From: Micromonospora sp. WMMD980
Lineage (GTDB): Bacteria; Actinomycetota; Actinomycetes; Mycobacteriales; Micromonosporaceae
DNA length: 64,000 nt
Reading direction: 5' to 3'
NCBI RefSeq assembly: GCF_029626035.1
Contig: NZ_JARUBE010000003.1
Location: 4,774,001 to 4,838,000 of the forward strand
Shown piece after piece: positions 1-7,568 of the stretch (its first letter is position 1; each line of letters begins with the position of its first letter). The translations under genes and the position numbers were made by a program. The notes below the pieces were generated by a model. The model was given only the letters and a program-made list of their open reading frames with translations. It was not told where the DNA came from and did not search any database.

Positions 1-310
1 GCGTGCCCGCGTCGTACCCCTGGAAGGTGAAGGTGAACGGCCCGCCGGTGGCCCACGTCGCCACCGCGGGCCGCGACGCCGCCGCACCGGCCGGGGCCGG
101 GGCGGCCGGGGTGTTCCGCCCGCCGCCCAGGGCCGGCAGCACGAACGCGCCGGTGACCGCGACCGCGACGAGGCCGGCCGCGCCGGCCGACGCGAACCCG
201 GCGCGGCGACGCCGCTCGGCGCGCCGCCCGGCCGCGACGATGTCGTCGGCGGTACGGGTCAGCGGCGGCTCGTCGCCGGTCACCGCGTCCACCAGTTCAC
301 GCAACTGCAT
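1..310 (-). CDS. Membrane protein encoded with a SigE-type sigma factor, C-terminus outside window
   Basis: Only the first 103 codons lie in the window. The protein starts MQLRELVDAV, has an Arg-rich stretch (residues about 28-36), then one hydrophobic segment (about 37-62) and an Ala/Pro-rich extracytoplasmic part. The ATG at 308-310 follows a GGAG ribosome site and overlaps the end of the sigma gene by 14 bases, so the two are probably translationally coupled. Position and topology fit the membrane partner, often an anti-sigma or sensor protein, of a SigE-family sigma factor. No zinc-binding anti-sigma motif is visible, so that role is inferred from context only. Confidence 0.75.
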   Translation of the reverse strand, partial: MQLRELVDAVTGDEPPLTRTADDIVAAGRRAERRRRAGFASAGAAGLVAVAVTGAFVLPALGGGRNTPAAPAPAGAAASRPAVATWATGGPFTFTFQGYDAGT

Positions 311-830
311 TGGTCCGCTCCTCCATCGGCTGTGCGGTGAGGTTGATGCGGTCGCCGCCGAGTGACTCGCGCAGCTTCGCCAGGCCACGGGAGACCTGGC
401 TCTTGGCCGTGCCCACCGTGCAGTCGAGGACGCGGGCGGTGTCCTCCAGGCTCAGGTCCAGGTAGTGCCGCAACACCACGGCGGCCCGTTGCCCGGCCGG
501 CACCGCGTCGAGCGCCGCCCGCAGGCGCAACCGTTCGTCGGTCGTGCCGGCCGGGTCGCGGAACGCGACGTCGGGCATGGCGTCGCCGGCGGACCGCTCA
601 CGCCGCCAGGGGCGACGGGTCTCGTCCACGGCCGCCCGGTAGACCATGGTCTTCACGTAGAGATCGGGCCGGTCCAGCTTTCGCCAGCGGGGATAGAGCT
701 TGACCAGCGCGTTGGCCACGGCGTCCTCCGCCGCGTGCCAGTCGCCGCAGGTCATGTACGCCAGCTTCCGCAGCGACGCCATCTGTGACGTCACGAACTC
801 GCGGAATGCTTGCTCGTCTTCGGCTTTCAC
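297..830 (-). CDS. SigE-family RNA polymerase sigma factor
   Basis: A 177-residue ECF-size sigma factor. Region 2 spans about residues 12-80, with the AYMTCGDWHAAEDAV segment typical of the actinomycete SigE (SigE70) family, and region 4 about 105-160, with a helix-turn-helix around DLSLEDTARVLDCTVGTAKSQ. The GTG start at 828-830 was chosen because GAGGAGG lies about 8 bases upstream; longer in-frame extensions lack a ribosome site and family similarity. It should direct RNA polymerase to a small stress regulon. The downstream membrane gene overlaps it and probably modulates it. Confidence 0.9.
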   Translation of the reverse strand: MKAEDEQAFREFVTSQMASLRKLAYMTCGDWHAAEDAVANALVKLYPRWRKLDRPDLYVKTMVYRAAVDETRRPWRRERSAGDAMPDVAFRDPAGTTDERLRLRAALDAVPAGQRAAVVLRHYLDLSLEDTARVLDCTVGTAKSQVSRGLAKLRESLGGDRINLTAQPMEERTNAVA

Positions 831-938
831 GTCGACTGCCTCCTCGTGACGGAGGTAGAACGGAGCCACGTGCCCGGAACGTTGCACCGACCGGGGAAGT
901 GGTTCGCCGCGGTCGTCAGCGGGCGGGGCGGCACCACC

Positions 939-1301
939 ATGCGCACCGACCACCCCGCACCGCGGATCGTCACGGTCAAGCCCGTCCCGGTTCCCACCAC
1001 CGGACGCGACCTCGAACTGGCGGTCAAGGTCACCGCCCCGGCAACCGGCGACCACCTCCCCGTGATCGTCTTCTCGCACGGCAACGCCTGGTCGGTGGAC
1101 GGCTACGAGCCGCTCGTCGACAGGTGGGCCGCCGCCGGGTTCGCCGTCGTCCAGCCGACCCGCCTCGACTCCCGTCGCCACGGCATCGGGTTCGACGACC
1201 CGAGGTTCGGCACCATCTGGCGGGTCGACGACAGCGCCTGGACCGCCCTCGGTGAGCGCGCCGCGACCGGCGACGGGAGCTGCCGCGTCACGTCCAGGTA
1301 G
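939..1301 (+). pseudogene. Truncated chlorophyllase/PET-hydrolase-like alpha/beta hydrolase
   Basis: The first 85 or so residues look like the N-terminus of actinomycete chlorophyllase-like alpha/beta hydrolases: a VIVFSHGN oxyanion-hole strand, then GYEPLVDRWAAAGF and PTRLDSRRHG. After TIWRVDD the similarity stops and the frame closes at 1301. The nucleophile elbow (GHSxGG) and the catalytic Asp and His are missing, so it cannot be an active hydrolase. The start used is the ATG at 939. Family members are usually near 300 residues, so well over half the gene is gone. The break point lies near 1230-1260. Confidence 0.65.
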
Positions 1302-1432
1302 CGCTGTTCGGCCATTTCCCCGCGCGCCGCGTCGCACACCACAAGCGCCGGCGGCCCGAACCGGGCCCCGGTGTGCCGAACGGTGGCCAGCACCAGCAGG
1401 ACGACGAGCAGTGCGGCGAGCAGGCGCGTGCC
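1302..1432 (-). other. Coding-like remnant next to the broken hydrolase
   Basis: On the minus strand, in the same frame as the 48-residue membrane protein and directly after its TAG stop, a further hydrophobic stretch (LLAALLVVLLVLATV) and a soluble-looking run (RYLDVTRQLPS) can be read. No credible start codon or ribosome site precedes it. It may be the remnant of a second small membrane protein that has lost its ends. The hydrolase fragment breaks off in the same place, so a deletion junction is likely near 1250. Confidence 0.3.
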
Positions 1433-1579
1433 CTACCCGGTGATCACCGGCCAGGCGTAGGCCAGCAGGGCGCAGGCCGCCCCGAGCAGCGCGAGCGAGA
1501 TGCCCCGGGTGCGCACGGGCAACGCGGCGAGCGCGAGCAGGATGACCGCGACCAGGTAGAGAAACGCTTGCACCGACAC
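1433..1579 (-). CDS. 48-residue hydrophobic membrane protein
   Basis: A very small protein that is almost entirely two transmembrane helices (about residues 3-20 and 27-45), separated by PVRTRG. GTG at 1577-1579 is preceded by GAGGAG at a suitable distance. Similar tiny two-helix proteins are common in actinomycete genomes without known function. It ends with TAG, and a further hydrophobic reading continues in the same frame beyond the stop, which is odd and is noted separately. Confidence 0.55.
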   Translation of the reverse strand: MSVQAFLYLVAVILLALAALPVRTRGISLALLGAACALLAYAWPVITG

Positions 1580-1700
1580 GGCAGTCTCCTCGGCTCGGCT
1601 GACGGACGGTGTGACCTCTACCCCCGCCGGTCCGCCCGCGAAACCCGATCCTCGTGCCGGGTGAGGCCGTCGACGTGCTCGCGGTGGGAGGATCGGGCGC

Positions 1701-2468
1701 ATGAAGCGGAGATCTTTGATTATCGGTGCGGCCGCCGGCGCCGTCGCTCCCGTCGTCGCCGGCGCGGCACCGGCCGCGGCGGCCCTCGGTGCCGGCACCG
1801 GCCCGACCCGCCCGCGGCCAGGGGCGTCGCTGGCAGGCAACAAGGCGAGCCGGCTCACCACACTGCCGGCGGCCACCCGACAGGTCGTGGTGGTGACGGC
1901 GACCAGTTGGAAGACCAGTTACGCCACACTGGAGACGTTCGCCAAGGTGAGCGGGCGGTGGACCCCGGTGTCGGCGGCGCTGTCCGCCCGGATCGGGTCG
2001 AAGTTCTTCAGCGACCACCACGTCGAGGGTGTCCCGACCACACCGACCGGTGTCTACGCGTTCGGCCCGACGATCTACGGCATCGCCGCGAACCCGGGCG
2101 TCAGATACCCCTACCACCGGCTCGTGACGAACGACTGGTGGAACGAGAACCCGAAATCGTCCGCCTACAACACGTTTCAGCACCGGGCGACCAACCCCGG
2201 CGGCTACAGCGAGGCACTGTGGAAGGAGAAGCCGGCCTACACGCACTTCGCGGTGCTCACCTACAACATGGCGCCGAACGTGCCGAAGCCGGTCCCGAAC
2301 GCGGGCAGCGGGATCTTCCTGCACGAGTTCAGCAGGACGCCCTCCGGTCCCACCGCCGGCTGCGTCAGCCTGGCGCACGCCGACCTGGTCCGCGTGCTCC
2401 GGTGGCTCGACCCGGCGGCCCAGCCGCGGATCGTGATGTGCCCGCTGGACAGCCTCGGCCGTTACTGA
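1701..2468 (+). CDS. Secreted L,D-transpeptidase (YkuD-type) family protein
   Basis: A 255-residue exported protein. Residues 1-28 form a signal peptide with an RR motif (KRRSLIIGA) compatible with Tat export. The C-terminal half carries an L,D-transpeptidase-like catalytic signature: IFLHEF followed by TAGCVSL, with the Cys as nucleophile and the upstream His as partner. Such enzymes cross-link or modify peptidoglycan outside the membrane. ATG 1701 follows GGGAGGATC. It is convergent with the cellulase gene, with a strong hairpin between. The catalytic domain is of the short, divergent type, so the substrate is uncertain. Confidence 0.8.
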   Translation: MKRRSLIIGAAAGAVAPVVAGAAPAAAALGAGTGPTRPRPGASLAGNKASRLTTLPAATRQVVVVTATSWKTSYATLETFAKVSGRWTPVSAALSARIGSKFFSDHHVEGVPTTPTGVYAFGPTIYGIAANPGVRYPYHRLVTNDWWNENPKSSAYNTFQHRATNPGGYSEALWKEKPAYTHFAVLTYNMAPNVPKPVPNAGSGIFLHEFSRTPSGPTAGCVSLAHADLVRVLRWLDPAAQPRIVMCPLDSLGRY

Positions 2469-2473
2469 CCGGT

Positions 2474-2509
2474 CGGCCCGGCGCGGAGCTGGTCCTCCGC
2501 GCCGGGCCG
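2474..2509. terminator. Bidirectional hairpin terminator
   Basis: Perfect 15-bp inverted repeat (arms 2474-2488 and 2495-2509) with a 6-base loop, lying between the convergent L,D-transpeptidase and GH6 genes. No U-tract follows, as is usual in high-GC actinomycetes. Confidence 0.75.
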
Positions 2510-2528
2510 CTGGTGCGGTCGGGCGAGG

Positions 2529-3938
2529 TCAGCCGGCGGTGCAGCTGGCGGTCGCGCCTGGGCCGGTACCGGTGCCCTGGAAGCCGAAATTGGTCGACTG
2601 ACCGGCGCCGACGCTTCCGTTGTAGCTCACGTTGCTGAACCGGACGGTTCCGCTGGTGCCGCTGGCCTGCGCGCTCCAGACGCCGGTGACCGCGGCGCCG
2701 CCGGGCAGCGTGAGGGTCACGCTCCAGCCGTTCAGGGCGGCCGAGCCGGCGGTGACCGTCACGCTCGCGGTGAAGCCGCCGGACCACTGGTTGAGCGACA
2801 CCGACGCGGAGCAGCCGTTACCGGTCGGCGGCGGCGTCGTGGTCGGCGGGGTCGTCGTCGGCGGGGTCGTCGTCGGCGGAGTGGTGGTCGGCGGCGCCGT
2901 GGTCGGCGGCGCCGTGGTGGGCGGGGTGGTGGTCGGCGGCGCGGTGGTGGGCGGGTTGGGCGCGCCGTTGGCCAGGCTGAAGGCCAGGTCCGGCTGGAAC
3001 GAACCGGCCGTGTAGCGGCAGCCGTCCGCCTCGCCCGGCGGCTTCACCCAGAGGTACGCGTCGATGTTGGCGTCGCCGGTGTTCGTCGTCGGGTACGTCC
3101 CGATGCGCCGGTCGGTGTTGTCGTCCGCGCACCAGTCACCGCTGGCGCCGCCGTTGCGGCTGGTGTCGATGACCTGGCGCTTGCCGGAGATGCCCATGCC
3201 GTTGAGCGCGGAGATGACCGCCCGGCCGAAGTTCGCCTCGCTGGAGGTGGGGTTGAAGTTCGACACGTTGGTGAAGAAGCCGTCGGCGTACTGCACGCCG
3301 GCGTTCCGGAGCCGGTTGGCCGTCTCGTTGGCGCTGTTCCAGGTGGAGTGACCGCCGTCGAGGTAGACCTTGGCGTTGGGGTTGCCCGCCTTGATGGTCC
3401 GGGTGGCCGTCGAGATCGCCTGGTTGCGCGCGTTCAACTCGGCGCCGCCCAGGCAGGTCTGCAGGGCGAGCGAGTCGGTCTCCAGGATGATCAGGACGGT
3501 CTGGTTGCCCAGCCCACGGGCGAAGTTGGACACCCAGGTCTGGTACTGGTTGAGGTCCGGCGCCCCACCGGCGCTGGCCCCGCCGCAGTCCCGGTTGGTG
3601 ATCTCGTAGACCGACAGCACCGGGATCTGCTGGGCCGCGTTGGCCGCGCCCACGAAGCTGGAGACCTCGGACTGGATGGTCGAGGGGTTGAAGTTGGCGT
3701 ACCAGCGGGCCTGCGGCTGGCTCGCGATCTTGTCGCGGATGGCGGCGGCGCGCGAGTCGCCGGGGTTGGCGGCGACCCAGCGGACGACTGCCGAACTCGG
3801 GTCGCGGTAGAGCGAGCCGGACACCGTGCCGGCGGACGCGCCGCCGACGGTGAGGCAGATCCCGGCGGCGGTGAGCCCGGCGACGGCCGCCGCACCGAGA
3901 GCCGCCGATCTGCGACGCCGGAAGGAGAGGATAGCCAC
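2529..3938 (-). CDS. Secreted GH6 cellulase (endoglucanase/cellobiohydrolase) with CBM2
   Basis: A 469-residue secreted beta-1,4-glucanase. Residues 1-37 are a signal peptide with an Arg-rich start. The GH6 catalytic domain (about 45-325) shows EITNRDCGG around the catalytic Asp, IILETDSLALQTC and VIDTSRNG. A PT-rich linker (about 326-372) made of PPTT repeats leads to a family 2 cellulose-binding module (about 373-469) with NGWSVTLTLPGG and flanking cysteines. The GTG start at 3936-3938 lies 9 bases after AGGAGG. A CebR-like operator sits about 40 bases upstream, so expression should be induced by cello-oligosaccharides. Confidence 0.93.
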   Translation of the reverse strand: MAILSFRRRRSAALGAAAVAGLTAAGICLTVGGASAGTVSGSLYRDPSSAVVRWVAANPGDSRAAAIRDKIASQPQARWYANFNPSTIQSEVSSFVGAANAAQQIPVLSVYEITNRDCGGASAGGAPDLNQYQTWVSNFARGLGNQTVLIILETDSLALQTCLGGAELNARNQAISTATRTIKAGNPNAKVYLDGGHSTWNSANETANRLRNAGVQYADGFFTNVSNFNPTSSEANFGRAVISALNGMGISGKRQVIDTSRNGGASGDWCADDNTDRRIGTYPTTNTGDANIDAYLWVKPPGEADGCRYTAGSFQPDLAFSLANGAPNPPTTAPPTTTPPTTAPPTTAPPTTTPPTTTPPTTTPPTTTPPPTGNGCSASVSLNQWSGGFTASVTVTAGSAALNGWSVTLTLPGGAAVTGVWSAQASGTSGTVRFSNVSYNGSVGAGQSTNFGFQGTGTGPGATASCTAG

Positions 3939-3974
3939 GACGTGTTTCCTCCTGATCACATAGATGTATCTAAG

Positions 3975-3996
3975 TTCATGGGAGCGTTCCCATGAA
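3975..3996. promoter_or_regulatory. CebR-type operator of the GH6 cellulase
   Basis: The core TGGGAGCGTTCCCA at 3979-3992 matches the known actinomycete CebR site TGGGAGCGCTCCCA except for one central base. The dyad extends outward to 22 bp with only the central pair not matching. It lies just upstream of the cellulase start, where a LacI-family repressor relieved by cellobiose would block transcription. CebR itself is not in the window. Confidence 0.8.
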
Positions 3997-4040
3997 CGTA
4001 GCGGAGTGCGGCACCGCTGCCAAGACGGGAAAACGTCGAA

Positions 4041-4071
4041 GGGCGGGCCCGCGACGCTCGCGGACCCGCCC
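4041..4071 (-). terminator. Hairpin terminator downstream of the DUF4913 gene
   Basis: Arms 4041-4054 and 4058-4071 pair over 14 bp with one mismatch and a 3-base loop. On the minus strand it follows the DUF4913 stop, and a T-rich stretch (ACGTTTTC) comes a few bases after the stem. Confidence 0.65.
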
Positions 4072-4083
4072 ACAGCGGCTGCC

Positions 4084-4518
4084 TCACTCGGCGAAGTAGT
4101 CCTCCACCTCCGGACCGTCCTTGGCGCGGTGCACCCCGGTCTTGCACCCGGCGAACGGGCCCGCCGGGTCGCGCAGCGACGTCATCACCGGGTTGAGGTG
4201 GTCGCGGTGCCAGGACGCCGGGCCGGAGAGCCCGCCCCCCGGCCCGGTCAGCTCCTGCCAGGCCAGCCAGAGGCCGTGCAGGACGGCGATCGCCTCGGCG
4301 TGCTCCCACCAGCGCGGGCACCAGGGCGTCCCCGAAGTGACCTCCCGCCCGTAGATCGGCAGCAGCAGGTGCTGGACCCAGACGGCCAGCCCGGCCAGCG
4401 CGGCGTCGTACTCGTCGCCGTCCAGGTGCACGATGAACGGCGACCGGCGGGCCGGCGGGGCCGGCGGTGGCGGCGGCAGCTCCGGCACGCGGTCGGCGTC
4501 GACGACCGTGTCGGTCAT
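4084..4518 (-). CDS. DUF4913 family protein
   Basis: A 144-residue cytoplasmic protein with a Pro-rich N-terminus and then the DUF4913 core: VHLDGDEYDAALAGLAVWVQ, a Trp-rich stretch (TPWCPRWWEHAEAI) and a C-terminal region (GPASWHRDHLNPVM). ATG 4516-4518 has an AAGGGG ribosome site. The family is actinomycete-specific, of unknown function, and to my knowledge is often found with mobile or conjugative genes. It sits 26 bases downstream of the interrupted gene at 4545-5348, so they were probably one operon. Confidence 0.8.
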   Translation of the reverse strand: MTDTVVDADRVPELPPPPPAPPARRSPFIVHLDGDEYDAALAGLAVWVQHLLLPIYGREVTSGTPWCPRWWEHAEAIAVLHGLWLAWQELTGPGGGLSGPASWHRDHLNPVMTSLRDPAGPFAGCKTGVHRAKDGPEVEDYFAE

Positions 4519-4544
4519 GTGGTCCCCTTCCGCTCCGCCCGGGC

Positions 4545-5348
4545 TCACTTGCCCCGCGCCGCTCCCTTCCCCTTCGCCTCGGTGTTGGTGTAGGCCGACG
4601 TCCGGGTGGAGGCGGTCGCCTGGACCGGACCGATCCGGGCCACCTCACCGCCGGACACGCGCCGGGCGGACGCCTCGTTGTAGATCGCCCGGAGCTGGTT
4701 GGTGACCGGCCCCTGGAGCCGGGCGCTGTTCAACGTGCCGATCATCTCGGCGGCGACGCTCTCGTTGTGCTGGTGCGGCGTCGCCTGGACGTACTGCACC
4801 CGCTGTTCGACGTACGCCGACCAGCGGGGATCGCTCTGGATGCCCCGGTCACGGGCGGACGCCGAACGCACCTCGTCCCAGTTCGCGGAGATGGTGTCCG
4901 CCTGCCGGCCATAGGACTGGGCGAGCGCCGGCGCGTTGGCGTCGTTGCCGGGCAGGTGGAAGTTGGCCCCGTGGAGGTCACGGTCGACCGGGTGCTGATA
5001 GACCCGTTCCGCGTCCTGGTGGTGCAGCTCGTGGTCGAACGTCGCCTGCGAGGTGTAGCCGGGCGTCCCGGACTGCGGGTATTAGGAGTAGTTGGGGTCG
5101 TAGGTGATCGTGCCCGACCCGGCCTGGCCCGGTGCCCACTGGGCCGACTGGCCGTCGTTCTGCGCCTGGAACTGGACCCCGCCGACGTTCTGCGCGGCAG
5201 TGTCGCGGATGCGTGACGTCTCCGAGTCCGAACTGGACCGGCTCGACGACGCCCGGCCCCCGCTCACCTCCCGCAACCGCCGCTCGTACTCCACCCGGCT
5301 CATCTTGACGCTCTCGCCGTTGTCGTGCTTCTTGTCCTTCTTCCCCAT
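4545..5348 (-). pseudogene. Hypothetical protein gene interrupted by an in-frame TAA
   Basis: From ATG 5346-5348 (with GAGGAAC upstream) the frame reads MGKKDKKHDNGES through ITYDPNYS, meets TAA at 5082-5084, then continues without a break as YPQSGTPGYTSQ, FDHELHHQDAERVYQHP, GANFHLPGNDANAP and on to a Lys/Gly-rich end at 4545. Both halves have coding character in the same frame, so this is one 267-codon gene with a nonsense codon. TAA is rare in such GC-rich genomes. The second half contains a His-rich HELHHQ segment of unknown role. I do not recognise the family. A sequencing error is the alternative. Confidence 0.7.
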
Positions 5349-5503
5349 CGCACCGTTCCTCATCCACTCGGGTCCGGCCCGCCTTGCCCGGCGCCGGACG
5401 ATCGACACACCCCCACGACGTGGCGGTACCGGCTCCGGTTCACCGGCGCCGCCGGGAAACCGGACGGGACCGGCGCGAGCGCCGCTGAACTACCCTCGCC
5501 GCC

Positions 5504-7078
5504 GTGGACACCGCAGAGATCGAGGCGCCCGTCGTCGGCGTCACCGTCTATCCGGACCGCGCGCGGGTCACCCGCCGCGGCGGCCTCCGGCTCACCGCCG
5601 GTGAACATCGGGTACGCGTCGGGCCGCTCCCCGTCGGCCTCCGGCGCGACTCGATCCGGGTCGGTGGGCGGGGCGCGGCCATCGTGCTCGGCGTGGACGT
5701 CACCACCCGGCGCCTGCCACGCAGCACCGACACGCAGGTGGTCGACCTGGAGCAGCGACGCCGCGAACTGACCGACGAGCTGGCCGAGATCGGGGACGCG
5801 GACGGGATCGAGGAGCAGCGCGGCGAGTTCCTCGCCCGGCTGGCCGAGCGCGCCGGCGGCACGTACGCCCGGGCGCTCGCCGCCGGCGACGCGGCGCCGA
5901 CGGACGTGGCCGCCTTCGCCGACTCGGTCGCCGGCCAGCTCGCCGACTCCCGAAGCCGACGGCGCGGGCTGGCCCGGCGGCGCACCGAGCTGGCCGAGGT
6001 GCTCGCCGCGGTCGAGCGCGACCTCGGCGACGCGTCCGGCAAGCGCGAACCGGACCACCTGGCCGCCGAGGTGACAGTCGCGGTGCAGGCCGACGACGCC
6101 GAGGTCGAGCTGGAACTGACCTACCTGGTGGACGGCGCCCGCTGGCAGCCCTCCTACGACCTGCGGCTGGTCGACGAGACCGTGACCGTGACCTGGTTCG
6201 GGCTGGTCAGCCAGAGCACCGGCGAGGACTGGCCGGAGTGCGAGCTGAAGCTCTCCACCGCCCGGCCGGCGGCGACGGCGGGCGTACCCGACCTGTCGCC
6301 CTGGTATCTCGACCGGGTCGCGCCGGCGATCCCGCGCGCGGCCACCGCGGACATGCCGCTCGGGATGCCGGCGCCGGCGGCGCCGGCCGGCGGCGGCCTC
6401 GCCCGGTCCGCGGCGTCCCTGCCCCGGCTGCGGAAGAGCGTCGCCGAGGTCGAGCCGGGGGTCAGCGCGGCCACCTACCGGCCGGCGCGGCCGGTGGCGG
6501 TACCGGCCGACGGCAGCGCGCACCGGGCCACGATCGCGGTGCTGGAACTGCCGGCCCGGCTGGACCACGTGACCGCGCCGGTCCGCGCCGCCGACGCCCA
6601 CCTGCGGGCCACGGTCCGCAACGACTCGGACCACACGTTGCCCGCCGGCCCGGCGGCGGTGTTCCACGGCGCGGACTTCGTGACGTCGACCCGGCTGCCG
6701 GTCTGGGCGCCGGGCGAGGAGGTCGAGCTGGCGCTCGGGGTGGACGACCGGTTGCGGGTGGAACGCAAGCTGCACCGGCGCACCGAGACCAAGGCGACGC
6801 TCGGCTCGACCCGGCGGCGGGAGGTGGAGTATCGGATCACCGTCGCCAACCACACGCCGCGCCCGGCGGCGGTGGAGGTGCGCGACCAACTACCGGTGTC
6901 GCGCCACGAAGCGGTGGTGGTGCGGGAGACGGCGCTGACGCCGCCGCCGGCGGAGCGTACCGAGCTGGGCGAGGTGACCTGGCGGCTGGCGCTCGCCCCC
7001 GGCGAGAGCGGCGAGGTCACGCTGGGCTTCCGGGTGGAGCTGGCCAAGGGCGTCGAGGTGACCGGCTGGCGGGAGTAG
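5504..7078 (+). CDS. DUF4139/DUF4140 (mucoidy inhibitor MuiA-like) protein
   Basis: A 524-residue protein of the DUF4139 family. An N-terminal DUF4140 domain (about 7-100, VYPDRARVTRRG) leads through an Arg/Glu-rich coiled-coil region (about 75-180) to the C-terminal DUF4139 beta-rich domain (about 200-520), with LTYLVDGARWQPSYDLRL and STGEDWPECELKLSTARP near its start. No signal peptide is seen. The biochemical function is unknown; the name comes from a Rhizobium screen. GTG 5504 was chosen because family similarity begins at MDTAEIEAPV. It converges on the GlsB-like gene across a repeated hairpin. Confidence 0.85.
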   Translation: MDTAEIEAPVVGVTVYPDRARVTRRGGLRLTAGEHRVRVGPLPVGLRRDSIRVGGRGAAIVLGVDVTTRRLPRSTDTQVVDLEQRRRELTDELAEIGDADGIEEQRGEFLARLAERAGGTYARALAAGDAAPTDVAAFADSVAGQLADSRSRRRGLARRRTELAEVLAAVERDLGDASGKREPDHLAAEVTVAVQADDAEVELELTYLVDGARWQPSYDLRLVDETVTVTWFGLVSQSTGEDWPECELKLSTARPAATAGVPDLSPWYLDRVAPAIPRAATADMPLGMPAPAAPAGGGLARSAASLPRLRKSVAEVEPGVSAATYRPARPVAVPADGSAHRATIAVLELPARLDHVTAPVRAADAHLRATVRNDSDHTLPAGPAAVFHGADFVTSTRLPVWAPGEEVELALGVDDRLRVERKLHRRTETKATLGSTRRREVEYRITVANHTPRPAAVEVRDQLPVSRHEAVVVRETALTPPPAERTELGEVTWRLALAPGESGEVTLGFRVELAKGVEVTGWRE

Positions 7079-7081
7079 GAC

Positions 7082-7135
7082 GTTAGCAGGGGCCCCTTTT
7101 TATGCAGAATGCGTTAAGAAGGGGCCCCTGCTGAC
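7082..7135. repeat. Intergenic hairpin repeat, copy 1 (probable bidirectional terminator)
   Basis: A 14-bp perfect stem (7085-7098 with 7119-7132), extendable to 17 bp with one wobble, around GGGGCCCC cores and a 20-base loop that contains GAATGCGTTAA. The same loop sequence and GGGGCCCC flanks recur at 58275-58326. Both copies lie between convergent genes, so they likely act as terminators that have spread as a repeat family. Confidence 0.75.
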
Positions 7136-7141
7136 AAGGCG

Positions 7142-7411
7142 TCAGTGGCGACGGCGCCCGTAAGCCCCGGCGGCGATGTAGACACCGGCCGCGGCGAAGA
7201 TGACCTGCAGCAGCAGCTCGATCCAGTCGATGCCGGCGGTGTCGTCCACACCGAACAGGCCGGCGACGAGCGTGCCCAGGATCGCGGCGACCACACCGAT
7301 GACCAGCGTGAGCCAGATCGGGATGTTCTGCTTGCCCGGCACCACGAGGCGGCCGAGCGCGCCGATGACGAGACCGATGATGATCGCGGTGAGGAAACCG
7401 GTAACTTCCAC
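7142..7411 (-). CDS. GlsB/YeaQ/YmgE family stress-associated membrane protein
   Basis: An 89-residue protein with three hydrophobic helices and the family signature IIIGLVIGALGRLVVPGKQ near the N-terminus, followed by IPIWLTLVIGVVAAILGTL. These transglycosylase-associated (GlsB/YmgE) membrane proteins are induced by stress; their molecular role is not settled. The start is GTG 7409-7411. The gene stands alone, convergent with the DUF4139 gene. Confidence 0.9.
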   Translation of the reverse strand: MEVTGFLTAIIIGLVIGALGRLVVPGKQNIPIWLTLVIGVVAAILGTLVAGLFGVDDTAGIDWIELLLQVIFAAAGVYIAAGAYGRRRH

Positions 7412-7568
7412 GAGAGCCGTCCTGTTCTTCCGACTGAACTGTCGTCTCGTCCGGTGCCCCGATCGGGCTGCCGCCCAAACGCGAGGCGCTTTTCTTCACA
7501 GAACTGTCATGGCCCGGTGAAGAGCGGGATCAGGCCCGGAACAGGGCGCACGGCGACGCCGCCGCGCC

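Noticed and set aside
2820..2960. Tandem short repeat within the cellulase gene
   Set aside because: It encodes the PPTT linker between catalytic and binding domains, a normal feature of secreted glucanases and not a separate repeat element.
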